64,000 bases of DNA from Actinocatenispora comari. GTDB taxonomy: Bacteria; Actinomycetota; Actinomycetes; Mycobacteriales; Micromonosporaceae. Positions 1-7,947 of the stretch are shown here, piece after piece (the stretch's first letter is position 1; every line of letters begins with the position of its first letter). The position numbers and the translations under genes are program-made. Location: the NCBI RefSeq assembly GCF_017312725.1, contig NZ_BOPO01000150.1:62001-126000 (forward strand), written 5' to 3'. The notes below the pieces were generated by a model. The model saw only the letters and a program-made list of their open reading frames with translations, was not told the DNA's origin and did no database searches.

Positions 1-404
1 CGGACATCCGGTTCGTCCGGCAGCTGATCGCCGCGAACGGGCACAGCCGCCGGATCGCGCAGTGCGCGCACGGGCGGCCGGTACCGGCGAAGCTGGGCTC
101 GCTCGCCGCCGCCATCGGGTCCACCGAACGCGACGAGAACAAGACGATGACCGTCTGGCTGCGCACCTGGCAACCCGGTGCCGGCCCGGACCCGGCGCCC
201 AGCCGGGACGACGACGTCGCGCACCTGACCGCCGCCAGCGACCACGACTTCCCCGGCCTGTTCCGTCGCGCGCTCGCCGCGAGCCAACACGACCAGCTGG
301 CGCTGGCCACCGCCGAGACCCGGCACGGCATCAACGTCGGCGCGCGCGACCTCGCCCGGCGGGTGACCCGTTCCCGTACCGCGGAACTCGCCCAGCTGCA
401 CTGA
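1..404 (+). CDS. DUF305 family protein, C-terminal part (5' end outside window)
   Basis: The reading frame is open from base 3 to the TGA at 402-404, so only the last 133 residues are present. The pattern fits the second half of DUF305 proteins: an MTVWLRTW segment, an acidic linker, then a helix with the FPGLFRRALAASQHDQLAL pattern and a final helix ending in TAELAQLH. Canonical DUF305 repeats carry a His-His or Met-His pair (HHxxA) thought to bind metal. Here the equivalent position reads SQHDQ, so only one His is kept, and this copy may be a divergent member. DUF305 proteins are usually exported or lipid-anchored, but the N-terminus is missing and this cannot be checked. Confidence 0.6.
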   Translation, partial: DIRFVRQLIAANGHSRRIAQCAHGRPVPAKLGSLAAAIGSTERDENKTMTVWLRTWQPGAGPDPAPSRDDDVAHLTAASDHDFPGLFRRALAASQHDQLALATAETRHGINVGARDLARRVTRSRTAELAQLH

Positions 405-548
405 CGCCGGCCCGGGCTGGTCTCCCCTGACCCGGGCCGGCGGCGGGTCGGCTCGGGGCCGGCGGTGGGCAGCTCGAACGCCGGCTCGGGCGGGTCTCCC
501 CGGCCCGGGCCGATGGTGCTGGCCCCAGCCGGATCCGGGGAACAGCAC

Positions 549-577
549 CATCGTCGCCGGGCGCCCCGGCGACGATG
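549..577. terminator. Perfect 13-bp hairpin, likely terminator
   Basis: Arms at 549-561 and 565-577 are exact reverse complements with a 3-nt loop (cgc). It lies about 145 bases after the DUF305 stop and 62 bases before the next start. No T-run follows, which is common in high-GC actinomycetes. A role as terminator of the upstream gene is an inference from position. Confidence 0.55.
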
Positions 578-639
578 CTGGACGCGTACCGGAAGACCAC
601 AGTGGACGGACCCGTGGCCGGTGCGCGAAGGGAAGTCCC

Positions 640-1530
640 GTGCGAGATTCGACGGAACGGTTCGGGCGGCTGCGGTGGCCGCTGATCGCGCTGACGAGCG
701 CGGCCGTGCTGGCCGCCGGGGTCACCGCCTGCGGTACCGGCGCCGGCACGACCCCGGACAGGCCGACCACCGCCCCGCGGCTGCACGAGGTCGCCGCGAA
801 CGGGCACCAGCTCGCGTTCTACGTCACGCCGGGCGCGAAACCGGCGATCGTCCTGGACGCCGGCGGCGGCATGGACGCCACCGAGTGGACGAAGGTGGCA
901 CCGACGATCGCGGCGCAGACCGGCTCCGAGGTCATCACCTACGACCGGGCGGGCGTCGGCCGCAGCGACGAGGTGCCCGGGCCGTGGCGGGCCGCCGACG
1001 CCGGGTCCGATCTCGCCGCCGGGCTCACCCGGCTCGGCGTCACCGACGACATCGTGCTGGTCTCGCACTCGCTCGCCGGCGAGGTGGCCTTCGCCTTCGC
1101 CGACAGCCATCCGAACCGCGTCGCCGGGGCGGTACTGGTGGATGCGAACCTGCCGCAGTTCTTCACCGCGGACGAGACCGCGCGACTCGTCGCGGCCAAC
1201 CGGCAGCAGATCGAGGGGCTGAAGCAGCAGCCGTCCACCCGAAAGACGCGGCAGTTGCTCGCCGAGGCCGACGACTACGGTCCGGTGCACGCGAAGTACC
1301 ACACGATGACCTGGCCGGCGCGCATCCCGGCGAGCGTGGTGGTGTCCGCCAGGACGCCGTTCCCGACCGCGCTGGACGCCCGGCGCTGGCGGCAGGCACA
1401 ACGCGAGTTCGCCGACGCCGCACCGAATCGACGCCGCGTGGTCGCCGAACACAGCTCGCACGACGTACCGCGCGACCGGCCGGACGTGGTCGTCCGCGCC
1501 GTCACCGACCTGCTCCGCCAGCTTCCCTAG
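640..1530 (+). CDS. Alpha/beta hydrolase, predicted lipoprotein
   Basis: A 296-residue protein. The N-terminus has Arg residues, a hydrophobic stretch (about residues 14-29) and a lipobox-like VTAC, so it is probably exported and lipid-anchored. The rest is an alpha/beta hydrolase: an oxyanion-region LDAGGG, a YDRAGVGRS strand turn, the nucleophile in VSHSLAG (the usual GxSxG has Ser and Ala in place of both Gly) and a late SSHDVP that supplies the catalytic His. The start is GTG at 640, preceded by GAAGGGAAG. It stands alone between a hairpin and a histidine phosphatase 41 bases downstream. The substrate is unknown; esterase-like activity is the general expectation for the fold. Confidence 0.75.
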   Translation: MRDSTERFGRLRWPLIALTSAAVLAAGVTACGTGAGTTPDRPTTAPRLHEVAANGHQLAFYVTPGAKPAIVLDAGGGMDATEWTKVAPTIAAQTGSEVITYDRAGVGRSDEVPGPWRAADAGSDLAAGLTRLGVTDDIVLVSHSLAGEVAFAFADSHPNRVAGAVLVDANLPQFFTADETARLVAANRQQIEGLKQQPSTRKTRQLLAEADDYGPVHAKYHTMTWPARIPASVVVSARTPFPTALDARRWRQAQREFADAAPNRRRVVAEHSSHDVPRDRPDVVVRAVTDLLRQLP

Positions 1531-1571
1531 CCGTACCCACCCGCACCGAACCGAACCGCTAGCCTCCCCGG

Positions 1572-2111
1572 ATGCCGATCGACATCGTGTTCGAGACCCA
1601 TGCGTTGACCGAGGACAACGAGCGGGGTATCGCCACCGGCTGGCTGCCCGGGCGGCTGTCCGAGCAGGGCCGCACCAACGCCGCCGACCTGGGCCGCCGC
1701 CGGCGCGACGACGGCATCGCGGCGGTGTCCACCTCCGACCTGCATCGCGCCGTGGAAACGGCGCGGATCGCGTTCGGCGACAGCGACATCCCGATCCTGG
1801 CCGACTGGCGGCTGCGCGAGTGCGACTTCGGCACCCGTAACGGCACGCCCGGCACCGAGATCAAGGCCGACCGGCTCGACCACTGCGACCGCCCGTACCC
1901 CGGCGGGGAGAGCCACACCCAGGCGATCGCCCGGGTGGTGCGGTTTCTCGCCGATCTGCCGACCCGGTGGTCGGACCGGCGCGTCCTGGTGATCGGGCAC
2001 CTCGCGACCTACCGGGCGCTGGAGCACGTCACCACCGGTCGCACCGTCCGCGATCTGGTCGCGGCCGAGTTCACCTGGCGGCCGCACGGTTGGTGCTACC
2101 GCCTCGACTGA
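1572..2111 (+). CDS. Histidine phosphatase family protein (atypical N-terminal motif)
   Basis: A 179-residue protein of the phosphoglycerate-mutase-like fold. Recognisable parts are the N-terminal FETHALTEDN in the place of the usual RHGxT motif, GRLSEQGRTNAADLG, STSDLHRAVETA with the conserved Arg, LRECDFG, PGGES and the second catalytic His in VIGHLATYRALE. The phospho-accepting His is kept, but the Arg that normally precedes it is Thr, and Ala follows it. Relatives with an ETH start exist in actinomycetes as far as I recall, so this is probably a subfamily trait. It may still act as a small-molecule phosphatase. It converges with the DUF899 gene, leaving 21 bases between stops. Confidence 0.75.
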   Translation: MPIDIVFETHALTEDNERGIATGWLPGRLSEQGRTNAADLGRRRRDDGIAAVSTSDLHRAVETARIAFGDSDIPILADWRLRECDFGTRNGTPGTEIKADRLDHCDRPYPGGESHTQAIARVVRFLADLPTRWSDRRVLVIGHLATYRALEHVTTGRTVRDLVAAEFTWRPHGWCYRLD

Positions 2112-2132
2112 GTGGAGGCGAGGCGCCGTCGT

Positions 2133-2894
2133 TCAGGCGGTCGGGTCTCGATCGGGTGCCGTCACCGTCCAGTACGTTTCCGGGTTCCAGGCGGTGACGT
2201 TCTCGTTGCGGTCCCGCGGCTGCTCCCAGTCCTCCTGCCGGCCGAGTGCGGTCAGGTCGAGCAGCGGGTAGGTGCCGCCCAGCTGGTCCATGCCGCGCGC
2301 GTAGGTGGAGTAGGTGTGGAAGACCTCCTCGCCGGCACGCAGGAAGCAGCTGATCCCGGCCAGCTCGACGGAACGCTCCCGCGCCGACTCCAACAGCTCC
2401 AGCTCGCGCCGGTAGTTGTACTCGCGTTGCGGACGGGCGGCGTCCATGGACACCTGGAGGTCGTAGTTGAAGTCGCTGCCGAACGCCGAGAACCACGGCA
2501 CGTCCCAGCCACGCTCCCGCCGGACCGCCGCGATCCTCTCATACGGGGCGCGGGAAACCAGCACGTAGGTCGTCTGCCGTGCGGCGAGATCGTCGAACAG
2601 CGCGTCGGTGAGCTGGCGGATGTCGGCCGAACAGGCCGGACACGGCTCGGACCAGTCAGGCCCGAACATCACGTGCCGGACCACCAGCTGACGCCGCCCG
2701 GCGAACAGCGCACCGAGACCCACCCGGCCCGCCGGTCCCTCGAAGACGTAGTCCTTCGCCACCCGTACCATCGGCAGCCGGCGTCGGTCCGCGTTCAGTG
2801 CGTCGCCCTGGCGGGTGTGCTCCTTCTCCCGGGCCAGCAGCTCGCGCCGAGCCGCCAGCCACTCGTCCCGCTCCACCACCTGCGGCAGTGCCAT
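2133..2894 (-). CDS. DUF899 family (thioredoxin-like) protein
   Basis: A 253-residue protein. The chosen start is ATG at 2894, with GGAGGA just upstream; longer frames reach back but lack this site. Family hallmarks are visible: the N-terminal VERDEWLAARRELLAREKE, LPMVRV, a central PDW-S-PCPACSADIRQL segment carrying a CxxC pair, and FSAFGSDFNYDLQVS. DUF899 proteins have a thioredoxin-like fold and are usually found next to ArsR/SRPBCC genes in actinomycetes; their reaction is not established. It is the last gene of a three-gene minus-strand operon (ArsR, SRPBCC, DUF899), 20 bases after the SRPBCC stop, so it should respond to the same repressor. Confidence 0.85.
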   Translation of the reverse strand: MALPQVVERDEWLAARRELLAREKEHTRQGDALNADRRRLPMVRVAKDYVFEGPAGRVGLGALFAGRRQLVVRHVMFGPDWSEPCPACSADIRQLTDALFDDLAARQTTYVLVSRAPYERIAAVRRERGWDVPWFSAFGSDFNYDLQVSMDAARPQREYNYRRELELLESARERSVELAGISCFLRAGEEVFHTYSTYARGMDQLGGTYPLLDLTALGRQEDWEQPRDRNENVTAWNPETYWTVTAPDRDPTA

Positions 2895-2914
2895 CGCATC
2901 CTCCGGGTGCTCGG

Positions 2915-3424
2915 TCAGAGATCCTTGGCCAGGACCTGGTAGTGCGGCGTCAGCTCGAGCCAGCGGGTACGCCACGGCGCCGGCTCCCGGTGCGCGAGAT
3001 GCGCGGCGAGGTCTTCCACGTGCGCCTGCCAGCCGGCGCCGTGCCCGTCGAGTACGCCCAGCGGGAGCCCGCGTTCCTCGATGACGAGCAGCGTCTGCTC
3101 ACCGTCGCTGCGCAGCTCGGCCTCGGCGACGGTCTCCTCGCCGTCCTCGTCGTCGATCATGGTCACCCGCAGGCGATGCGGCGGCTCGCACCGGTCGATC
3201 CGGACGCGACCCTGCCACGTGCTGGTGAAGCGGGCCCGGACGACGCCGCCGGGCCGCGGCTCGCCGTCGACCTCGGCGATCCAGCGGGCCAACCTGGCCG
3301 GTTCGGTGAGTGCCGACCACAGGTCGTCGATGTCGGTGTCGAACCGGTCTTCCATCCGGGCGACGCCCTTGCCGTCCTGCGCCCGTAGCGTCCCGATCAC
3401 TCCGGACCGGCTGTCCCTGCTCAT
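2915..3424 (-). CDS. SRPBCC (AHSA1/START-like) domain protein
   Basis: A 169-residue protein. The ATG at 3424 overlaps the ArsR stop (ATGA), which decides the start. The domain begins at MEDRFDTDIDDLWSALTEPARLARW and has the usual AHSA1 pattern (hydrophobic ligand-binding cup with a WQAHVEDLAAHL C-terminal helix). SRPBCC proteins of this type commonly follow ArsR regulators. Their ligands are mostly unknown. Translational coupling to the repressor suggests both are made together and autoregulated. Nothing unusual is seen in length. Confidence 0.85.
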   Translation of the reverse strand: MSRDSRSGVIGTLRAQDGKGVARMEDRFDTDIDDLWSALTEPARLARWIAEVDGEPRPGGVVRARFTSTWQGRVRIDRCEPPHRLRVTMIDDEDGEETVAEAELRSDGEQTLLVIEERGLPLGVLDGHGAGWQAHVEDLAAHLAHREPAPWRTRWLELTPHYQVLAKDL

Positions 3425-3747
3425 CCTTTGCCCTTCCGTTGCTTCTTCCCCCGCGCCACCTCGGTGTGCAGGGCGTCGAATCGCTGTTGCCACAGGGCCC
3501 GGTAGTCGCCGAGCCATTCGTCGAGTTCGGCCAGCGGCTCGGGGCGCAGCCGGTACAGCCGGAACTGGGCCTGGTGCTCCACCTCGACCAGGCCGGCCTC
3601 CCGCAGCACCCGAAGGTGCCGCGAGACGCCCGGACGCGCGATCGGCAACTGGGCGGCGAGCTCGGTCACGGTCGCCGGGCCGTCCCGCAGGGACCGGAGC
3701 ACGGTGCGCCGGCTCGGATCGGCCAGCGCCTGCAAGATCGCATCCAC
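3421..3747 (-). CDS. ArsR/SmtB family transcriptional regulator
   Basis: A 108-residue winged-helix protein: MDAILQALADPSRRTVLRSL at the start, recognition helix region ARPGVSRHLRVLREAGLVEV, and a wing ending in FRLYRLRPEPLAELDEW. No metal-binding Cys pair is seen, so it is of the DNA-binding type linked to SRPBCC partners rather than a metal sensor. The start is GTG at 3747. The 36-bp dyad at 3755-3790 sits directly upstream and would cover the ribosome-binding region and promoter, which fits autorepression of the three-gene operon. Confidence 0.88.
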   Translation of the reverse strand: MDAILQALADPSRRTVLRSLRDGPATVTELAAQLPIARPGVSRHLRVLREAGLVEVEHQAQFRLYRLRPEPLAELDEWLGDYRALWQQRFDALHTEVARGKKQRKGKG

Positions 3748-3754
3748 CCCATTA

Positions 3755-3790
3755 ATGTACCAAGGTAGTTACGTAACAAGCAAGGTACAT
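3755..3790. promoter_or_regulatory. Predicted ArsR operator: 36-bp interrupted dyad
   Basis: ATGTACC (3755-3761) and GGTACAT (3784-3790) are exact inverted arms. The centre of the same dyad is the 10-bp palindrome GTTACGTAAC (3768-3777). All share one symmetry axis. The site begins 8 bases upstream of the ArsR start. It is a nested dyad in otherwise GC-rich DNA, so a dimer or tetramer binding site is the simplest reading. Confidence 0.65.
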
Positions 3791-3960
3791 AGATCGTGGC
3801 CGTGGCCGCGGTTCGCACTTGCGGACCTGCCCGGCGGCGTGGCCATGCCGCCGCGCGCGCGGCCCGAACGAGTGCGCCAGGTGGTCCGGGCTCCGCCGAA
3901 CCGTCGACGGACGTCGTCGCCCCGGCGGCGGCCGGCGGGGTCGGTGGGTACATTCGGACG

Positions 3961-4770
3961 GTGAACCCCGCTGAACTGCGTTCGCTGTCGAACGGTGACC
4001 TGGACGCCCGGGCCGAGCGGCTGAACCGGCTGCTCGACCGGGCCGACCACGGCGACGAGTCCGCGGCCGCGACGCTGCGCGCGTTCGTCCGGGACTATCG
4101 CGCCGCGCACCGCTCGCTGTTCTGCCGGGCGATGAACCGGGCCACCGCGTTCGGCGACGACAGCCTCGAAGAGCCGCTGCTGGCCGCGCTGACCGACACC
4201 CGGTACAACTGCCAGGCCTGGGCGGCGAAGGGCTGCGCCGCGCTCGGCTTCCGCGCCGCGGTGCCGGACCTGCTGGAGATGCTGCACCACGACCAGTGGA
4301 TCGCCCGCGAGGAGGCGGTCGCCGGGCTCGGCGAGCTGGGCGACGCCTCGACCGTGCCCGCCCTGGTACCGCTGCTGGGCGAGCCGGCCGAGTGGCTGCG
4401 GGCGCGGACCGCCGAGGCACTGGCCGGGATCGGCGGCGACGCGGCCCTCGCGGCGCTGTGGCACGAGTTCACCCACCGGCGGTACCAGCGCATCGGCTAC
4501 CTGGCCAGCGCGCTGGCGCTGTTCCCGCCGGACGCGGTGCTGCCCCGGCTGCTCGACGCCGCCGCGAGCCCGGACCCGGACCAGCGGTACTGGGCGGCCG
4601 TGGCGCTCGGCTCGACCGGCGACGACCGTGCGGTGCCGGTACTCGAACGGCTGCAGGCCACCGACCGCGGCACGACGGTGTTCGACGGCCAGGTCCGTGC
4701 CGCGGCGAAGAAGGCGCTGCGCACCCTCGGCCGGATCCAGAAGGCCATCGCCGCCCGTAGCACGCCCTGA
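3961..4770 (+). CDS. HEAT-repeat protein
   Basis: A 269-residue protein when started at GTG 3961; a longer frame opens at 3796 but its extra part is low-complexity and has no homology-like pattern. After an N-terminal helical part (MNPAELRSLSNGDLDARAERL) come PBS-lyase/HEAT-like repeats: WAAKGCAALGFRAAVPDLLE, AREEAVAGLGELGDASTVPA and YWAAVALGSTGDDRAVPVLE. Such solenoids bind proteins; the partner is unknown. A second, collapsed copy of this gene lies at 31790-32025 on the other strand, including its upstream sequence. That copy supports GTG 3961 as the real start, because the two sequences align from that codon. Confidence 0.8.
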   Translation: MNPAELRSLSNGDLDARAERLNRLLDRADHGDESAAATLRAFVRDYRAAHRSLFCRAMNRATAFGDDSLEEPLLAALTDTRYNCQAWAAKGCAALGFRAAVPDLLEMLHHDQWIAREEAVAGLGELGDASTVPALVPLLGEPAEWLRARTAEALAGIGGDAALAALWHEFTHRRYQRIGYLASALALFPPDAVLPRLLDAAASPDPDQRYWAAVALGSTGDDRAVPVLERLQATDRGTTVFDGQVRAAAKKALRTLGRIQKAIAARSTP

Positions 4771-4898
4771 CACCGCGCGGGGCATCGCGCCGAGCGACGT
4801 CGCCCGGTCGCGTACCGAGGCCGAACGGCGCCACGACCGGGCGGCGCACGCCCCGGTACACCACACGGGTTGTTGCCCGGCTCGGCGAACATGGGGCC

Positions 4899-5321
4899 AT
4901 GACCAGTCCCCGACCTGCGCTGCTGGCGGTGAACGCCGCGAACCCCAACTTCTCGATCGGGCTGGTGCAGCCGGAGGCGGTGTTGGACGGGCGGCCGTTC
5001 CAGCTCAGGTGGGGCTGGAACCAGCTGCCCGTACCGCCCGGCCGGCACCAGCTGCGCGTGCAGGCCCGGGCGCCGCTGCGCGCCTTCGGCTCCGCCGACC
5101 TGATCCTCGACGCGCACCCCGGGCAGCGAGTGGTCGTCTACTACGCCTCCCCGTACGTGGCGCAGTTCGTCTGGTCCCAGCCGGGCGCGATCGGCTTCGC
5201 CCCGGTGCAGAGCAACGGCCGGAACGCCGTGCTGGTGGCGAGGCTCGTCCCGGTCGGCATCGCGTTCCTGATGATGCTCGTCATCGTGATCCTCATGATG
5301 GTCGCGGTGTTCTCGCACTGA
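4899..5321 (+). CDS. Hypothetical protein with C-terminal membrane anchor
   Basis: A 140-residue protein. I do not recognise a family with certainty. The first 110 residues look like a small beta-rich domain (FSIGLVQPEAVLDGRPFQL, PPGRHQLRVQAR, RVVVYYASPYVAQ). The last 25 residues form one strongly hydrophobic segment (VPVGIAFLMMLVIVILMMVA) ending in FSH, so it is probably a tail-anchored membrane protein facing the cytoplasm. It starts at ATG 4899; no strong ribosome-binding site is visible. It stands alone and converges on the GntR gene. Confidence 0.65.
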   Translation: MTSPRPALLAVNAANPNFSIGLVQPEAVLDGRPFQLRWGWNQLPVPPGRHQLRVQARAPLRAFGSADLILDAHPGQRVVVYYASPYVAQFVWSQPGAIGFAPVQSNGRNAVLVARLVPVGIAFLMMLVIVILMMVAVFSH

Positions 5322-5427
5322 CCGCACCCCGGCACCCGCGAACCGCCCGACCGTGACGCCCGTCCGACGGACGGTTGCCGGCATCGTCGGTGACGGCCGA
5401 GCGGCTCGTCGCGCGAACCCCGACGGT

Positions 5428-5805
5428 TCAGCACGCATCCAGTGCGGCGAGGACGGCGCGGACGGCGGCGTCGCGGTCGGCGCCGAGGGCTCCGGCGCGG
5501 ATCACGTACTCGCGCGCGGCAGCCAGCAGTTCCTCGTCCGTCCGGGCGACGCGCGGCGGGTCGTCGGCAACCACCGTGCCGCGGGCACGCGCCGTGTGCA
5601 CCCAGCCGGCAACCTCCAGCTCCCGGTACGAGCGGGCCACCGTCCCGGCCGCCAGCTGCAGGTCGCGTGCCAGTTGCCGGACGCTGGGCAGCCGGGCCCC
5701 GGCGGGGAGGGTGCCGGCCTCGATCGCCCGGGTGATCTGGTCGTAAATCTGTCGCCACGGGACGACACCGGACGACAGGTCGACCGTGATCCGCGGCGCG
5801 CTCAC
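5428..5805 (-). CDS. GntR family regulator, YtrA-like
   Basis: A 125-residue protein started at GTG 5805, whose codon overlaps the stop of the membrane-protein gene (GTGA). It has the short YtrA architecture: winged helix (PWRQIYDQITRAIEAGTL, LPSVRQLARDL, TVARSYRELEVAGWV, RGTVVAD) followed by only about 45 residues with no separate ligand domain. YtrA-type regulators usually repress adjacent membrane or ABC transporter genes. Here it follows its probable partner in one operon, and the dyad at 6574-6597 is the likely target. Confidence 0.85.
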   Translation of the reverse strand: MSAPRITVDLSSGVVPWRQIYDQITRAIEAGTLPAGARLPSVRQLARDLQLAAGTVARSYRELEVAGWVHTARARGTVVADDPPRVARTDEELLAAAREYVIRAGALGADRDAAVRAVLAALDAC

Positions 5806-6560
5806 GCCGCGGCGACGTTGGTGGCGCCGGCGATCAGCCGCCAGGCCAACAGGCCCGTCAGGGTGACCAGCAGGCCGAGGAAGGTGGTCCCGGTGGCGGC
5901 CAGCGCGCACACCGCGGCGACGCCCAGCCCGGTGGCGACCCGGCCGCTGCGGATCCGCAGCACCGCGTCCGACCGCGGCTGCCCGCTGGGCGGGCGGCGC
6001 ACCGACAGCCACAGTACGGCCGAGACCGTGAGCACCGCCGCGACCGCGCCCGCCGCGGCGACGCCCGGGTGAGGTGCCAGCACGTCGGCGTCGCCGACGG
6101 CGAACAGGTTCGGCAACCGCAGGCCGAACAGGCCGACGGCACCGACCACGCCGACTGCCGTGGCCGTGACCGCCAGCACGGCGAGCGCCCAGCCCGGCAC
6201 GAGGTCTCGTACCCGGCGGGGTTCGAGGGAGGCCTCACGTCGGGAGCGGCGAACCGGGCGCTGCGCGAGCAGTTCGGCCAGCAGCGCGCCGAGCAGCAGG
6301 GTGCCCAGCAGGCTCCACAGGCTCTGCGGTCGCCACCCCGACAGCCACCGGACCAGCACCGGGCCGGCCAGGAACAGCGGCGGGTACCAGATCCGTCGCC
6401 GGCGCAGGTAGGTCAGGGCGTCGGCGACCTCCGCGTCGGCCGGGTCGGAGACACTCCAGCGAACCAGCAACCGGCGGGCGTCCCGCGGTGTCGGCCACAG
6501 CACCACCACCCCGATCAGCACGACGAGCGCGACCACTCCGTACCCGATGGCGTCGGCCAC
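5802..6560 (-). CDS. Hypothetical integral membrane protein
   Basis: A 252-residue protein if started at GTG 6560, which follows a G-rich ribosome-binding stretch (AAGGGGGCGGG). A longer frame starts at TTG 6596 but would lie inside the predicted operator. At least five hydrophobic segments are visible (IGYGVVALVVLIGVVVL near the start, SLLGTLLLGALLAELL, WALAVLAVTATAVGVVGAV, VAAAGAVAAVLTVSAVLWL, LLVTLTGLLAWRLIAG). No enzymatic motif is recognised. Its overlap with a YtrA-type regulator suggests a cell-envelope or efflux-related role, which is inference only. Confidence 0.6.
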   Translation of the reverse strand: MADAIGYGVVALVVLIGVVVLWPTPRDARRLLVRWSVSDPADAEVADALTYLRRRRIWYPPLFLAGPVLVRWLSGWRPQSLWSLLGTLLLGALLAELLAQRPVRRSRREASLEPRRVRDLVPGWALAVLAVTATAVGVVGAVGLFGLRLPNLFAVGDADVLAPHPGVAAAGAVAAVLTVSAVLWLSVRRPPSGQPRSDAVLRIRSGRVATGLGVAAVCALAATGTTFLGLLVTLTGLLAWRLIAGATNVAAA

Positions 6561-6573
6561 GACCCGCCCCCTT

Positions 6574-6597
6574 CTTGTACCATCCACTTGATACAAG
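6574..6597. promoter_or_regulatory. Predicted YtrA/GntR operator
   Basis: CTTGTA (6574-6579) and TACAAG (6592-6597) are exact inverted arms with a 12-base spacer, 14 bases upstream of the preferred GTG 6560. The position at the head of the membrane-protein/GntR operon fits autorepression. Confidence 0.5.
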
Positions 6598-6753
6598 ACT
6601 AGGTGTCCATCCGCGTCGAGGCAAGCCGTGCGTTCGACCTTCTCTCGCTCCGGATCGCGGCCTCGGTGTACAGGATCGCCACGGCGCTGTCGGCGAAGCT
6701 GCCCGGCCGGGGCGGAACTCGTCCGCCCGGTCGCTCAGGAAGGTGTTGGATTC

Positions 6754-6870
6754 GTTGGGCCACAACGGAAGTAGCCGAGTCCTGCGGAAACCCCGGTAGA
6801 CAGTCGGGAGTCGGCGCCGCGGCAGGCGCCCGGTGCCAGGCGGTGCCGCGGGTCTCGGGCGCCGCTCGCG
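6754..6870 (+). repeat. Dispersed intergenic repeat, copy D
   Basis: This begins GTTGGGCCACAACGGAAGTAGCC and continues to a GCCCGGTGCCAGGCGGTGCC block and a CTCGGGC end. The same order of blocks is found at 13618, 16046 and 41665, all on the + strand. It lies in the 6598-6961 interval, which holds no convincing gene. The middle part is the most diverged of the four copies. Confidence 0.5.
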
Positions 6871-6961
6871 TCGACAGTCGGGTCGGTAGAACCCGTGGAC
6901 ACCCGAGCCTCGCGGCGCGCTCGTGCCGGATGCGTACCGCGGCTCCCGTGAGCGCGGGAGC

Positions 6962-7804
6962 TCAGCGCAGGACGGCACGGATGACGTCGGCACTCGCGGC
7001 CGGCTCGGCGGCGAGTCCCTGGTGGTCGCCGGGGAACTCGATCGGGCGAACGCCGAGCAGCTCGGCCAGTACCCGGGCGGATCGGGCCGGGACGCCATCT
7101 CCGGACGCGGTTCCGACCCCGACGATGACCCGGACGCGGCCGGAACGTAGAGCGGCGATGTCCGCGGCGAAGCGCAGCACCGGCAGCAACAGATGGGCCA
7201 GGAAGTAGTCCGGGTTGCCGTGGCCGCGAACCCCACCTGCCGCGGCAGCTCGCGGCAGCACGGACGGGTCGGGCAGCACGGACGGGTCGGGCAGCACGGG
7301 AGGCTCGCCGCCACCACCGGCGGTGCCGACGCACTTGCCCGTCGCGGCGCCGCCGGTCCGGCGCGTGTCGTGGACGTCCTGGAACGCGGCGCGCCAGCGG
7401 TCGCGGTCGGGCAGCAGTCCGGGCAGCGGAGGTTCGTGCACGAGCAGTTCGCGCACCTGGTCGGGGTGGTGGGCGGCCAGGTGCAAGCCGGCGAGCGCGC
7501 CGCCGCTGTTGCCCAGCACGTACGACGGGTCGGTCCCCAGCGCGGCGAGCAGCCGGTGGGCATCGTCGCCCGCCGACGCCACGTCGGTGTCGACGGGTGG
7601 CCCGGAAAGCGGGCCGCGGCGGTCGTACGTGACGACGGTGTAACGGTCGGCCAGGCACGCCGCCACCCCGACCAGCGCTCCCGCGTCGGTGGGCCTACCG
7701 GAAATGATCAGCAGCAACGGCCCGGTGCCCCGGACCTGGTAGCACAGGCTGGCGCCAGGGACCTCCAGCGTCCCGGTCTCGATCGGTGCCTGGACAAGGT
7801 TCAT
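6962..7804 (-). CDS. Alpha/beta hydrolase with internal hexapeptide repeat
   Basis: A 280-residue hydrolase: GTGPLLLIISGRPTDAGA, TYDRRGPLSG, nucleophile in VLGNSGGALAG and a C-terminal FPGDHQGLA that supplies the His. Residues around 165-185 contain a short tandem repeat (VLPDPS repeated, from an 18-base DNA repeat near 7258-7305), which sits in the lid region and looks like recent slippage. It is transcribed divergently from a TetR gene, with two matching operator-like sites between them, so the TetR protein is its likely repressor. The substrate is unknown. Confidence 0.8.
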   Translation of the reverse strand: MNLVQAPIETGTLEVPGASLCYQVRGTGPLLLIISGRPTDAGALVGVAACLADRYTVVTYDRRGPLSGPPVDTDVASAGDDAHRLLAALGTDPSYVLGNSGGALAGLHLAAHHPDQVRELLVHEPPLPGLLPDRDRWRAAFQDVHDTRRTGGAATGKCVGTAGGGGEPPVLPDPSVLPDPSVLPRAAAAGGVRGHGNPDYFLAHLLLPVLRFAADIAALRSGRVRVIVGVGTASGDGVPARSARVLAELLGVRPIEFPGDHQGLAAEPAASADVIRAVLR

Positions 7805-7855
7805 CGGCGTTTCCGTTCTCGGTCGTCGCGACCAGGACAGGAGTCGCCCCGTCTC

Positions 7856-7936
7856 AACGGAACGGGACGTCTCGTTTGCTGTCGAGAGCGTAAATCAGCC
7901 CGGCCCGCGCGTCAACACGAGACGTCTCGTTCCGTT
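7856..7936. promoter_or_regulatory. Twin TetR operators in the divergent promoter region
   Basis: Site 1 (7856-7875, read on the minus strand) and site 2 (7917-7936, plus strand) share ACGAGACGTCYCGTTCCGTT with one base different. Both contain GACGTC at the centre. They point toward the two divergent genes. Site 2 ends 11 bases before the TetR ATG and a TAGACT -10-like element overlaps its end (7936-7941), which would give a leaderless TetR transcript. Confidence 0.65.
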
Positions 7937-7947
7937 AGACTGTCGCC

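Noticed and set aside
6962-7310. Possible CRISPR-like array from short direct repeats near 7258-7305
   Set aside because: Only two to three in-frame 18-base units without spacers, inside a coding gene; simple slippage.
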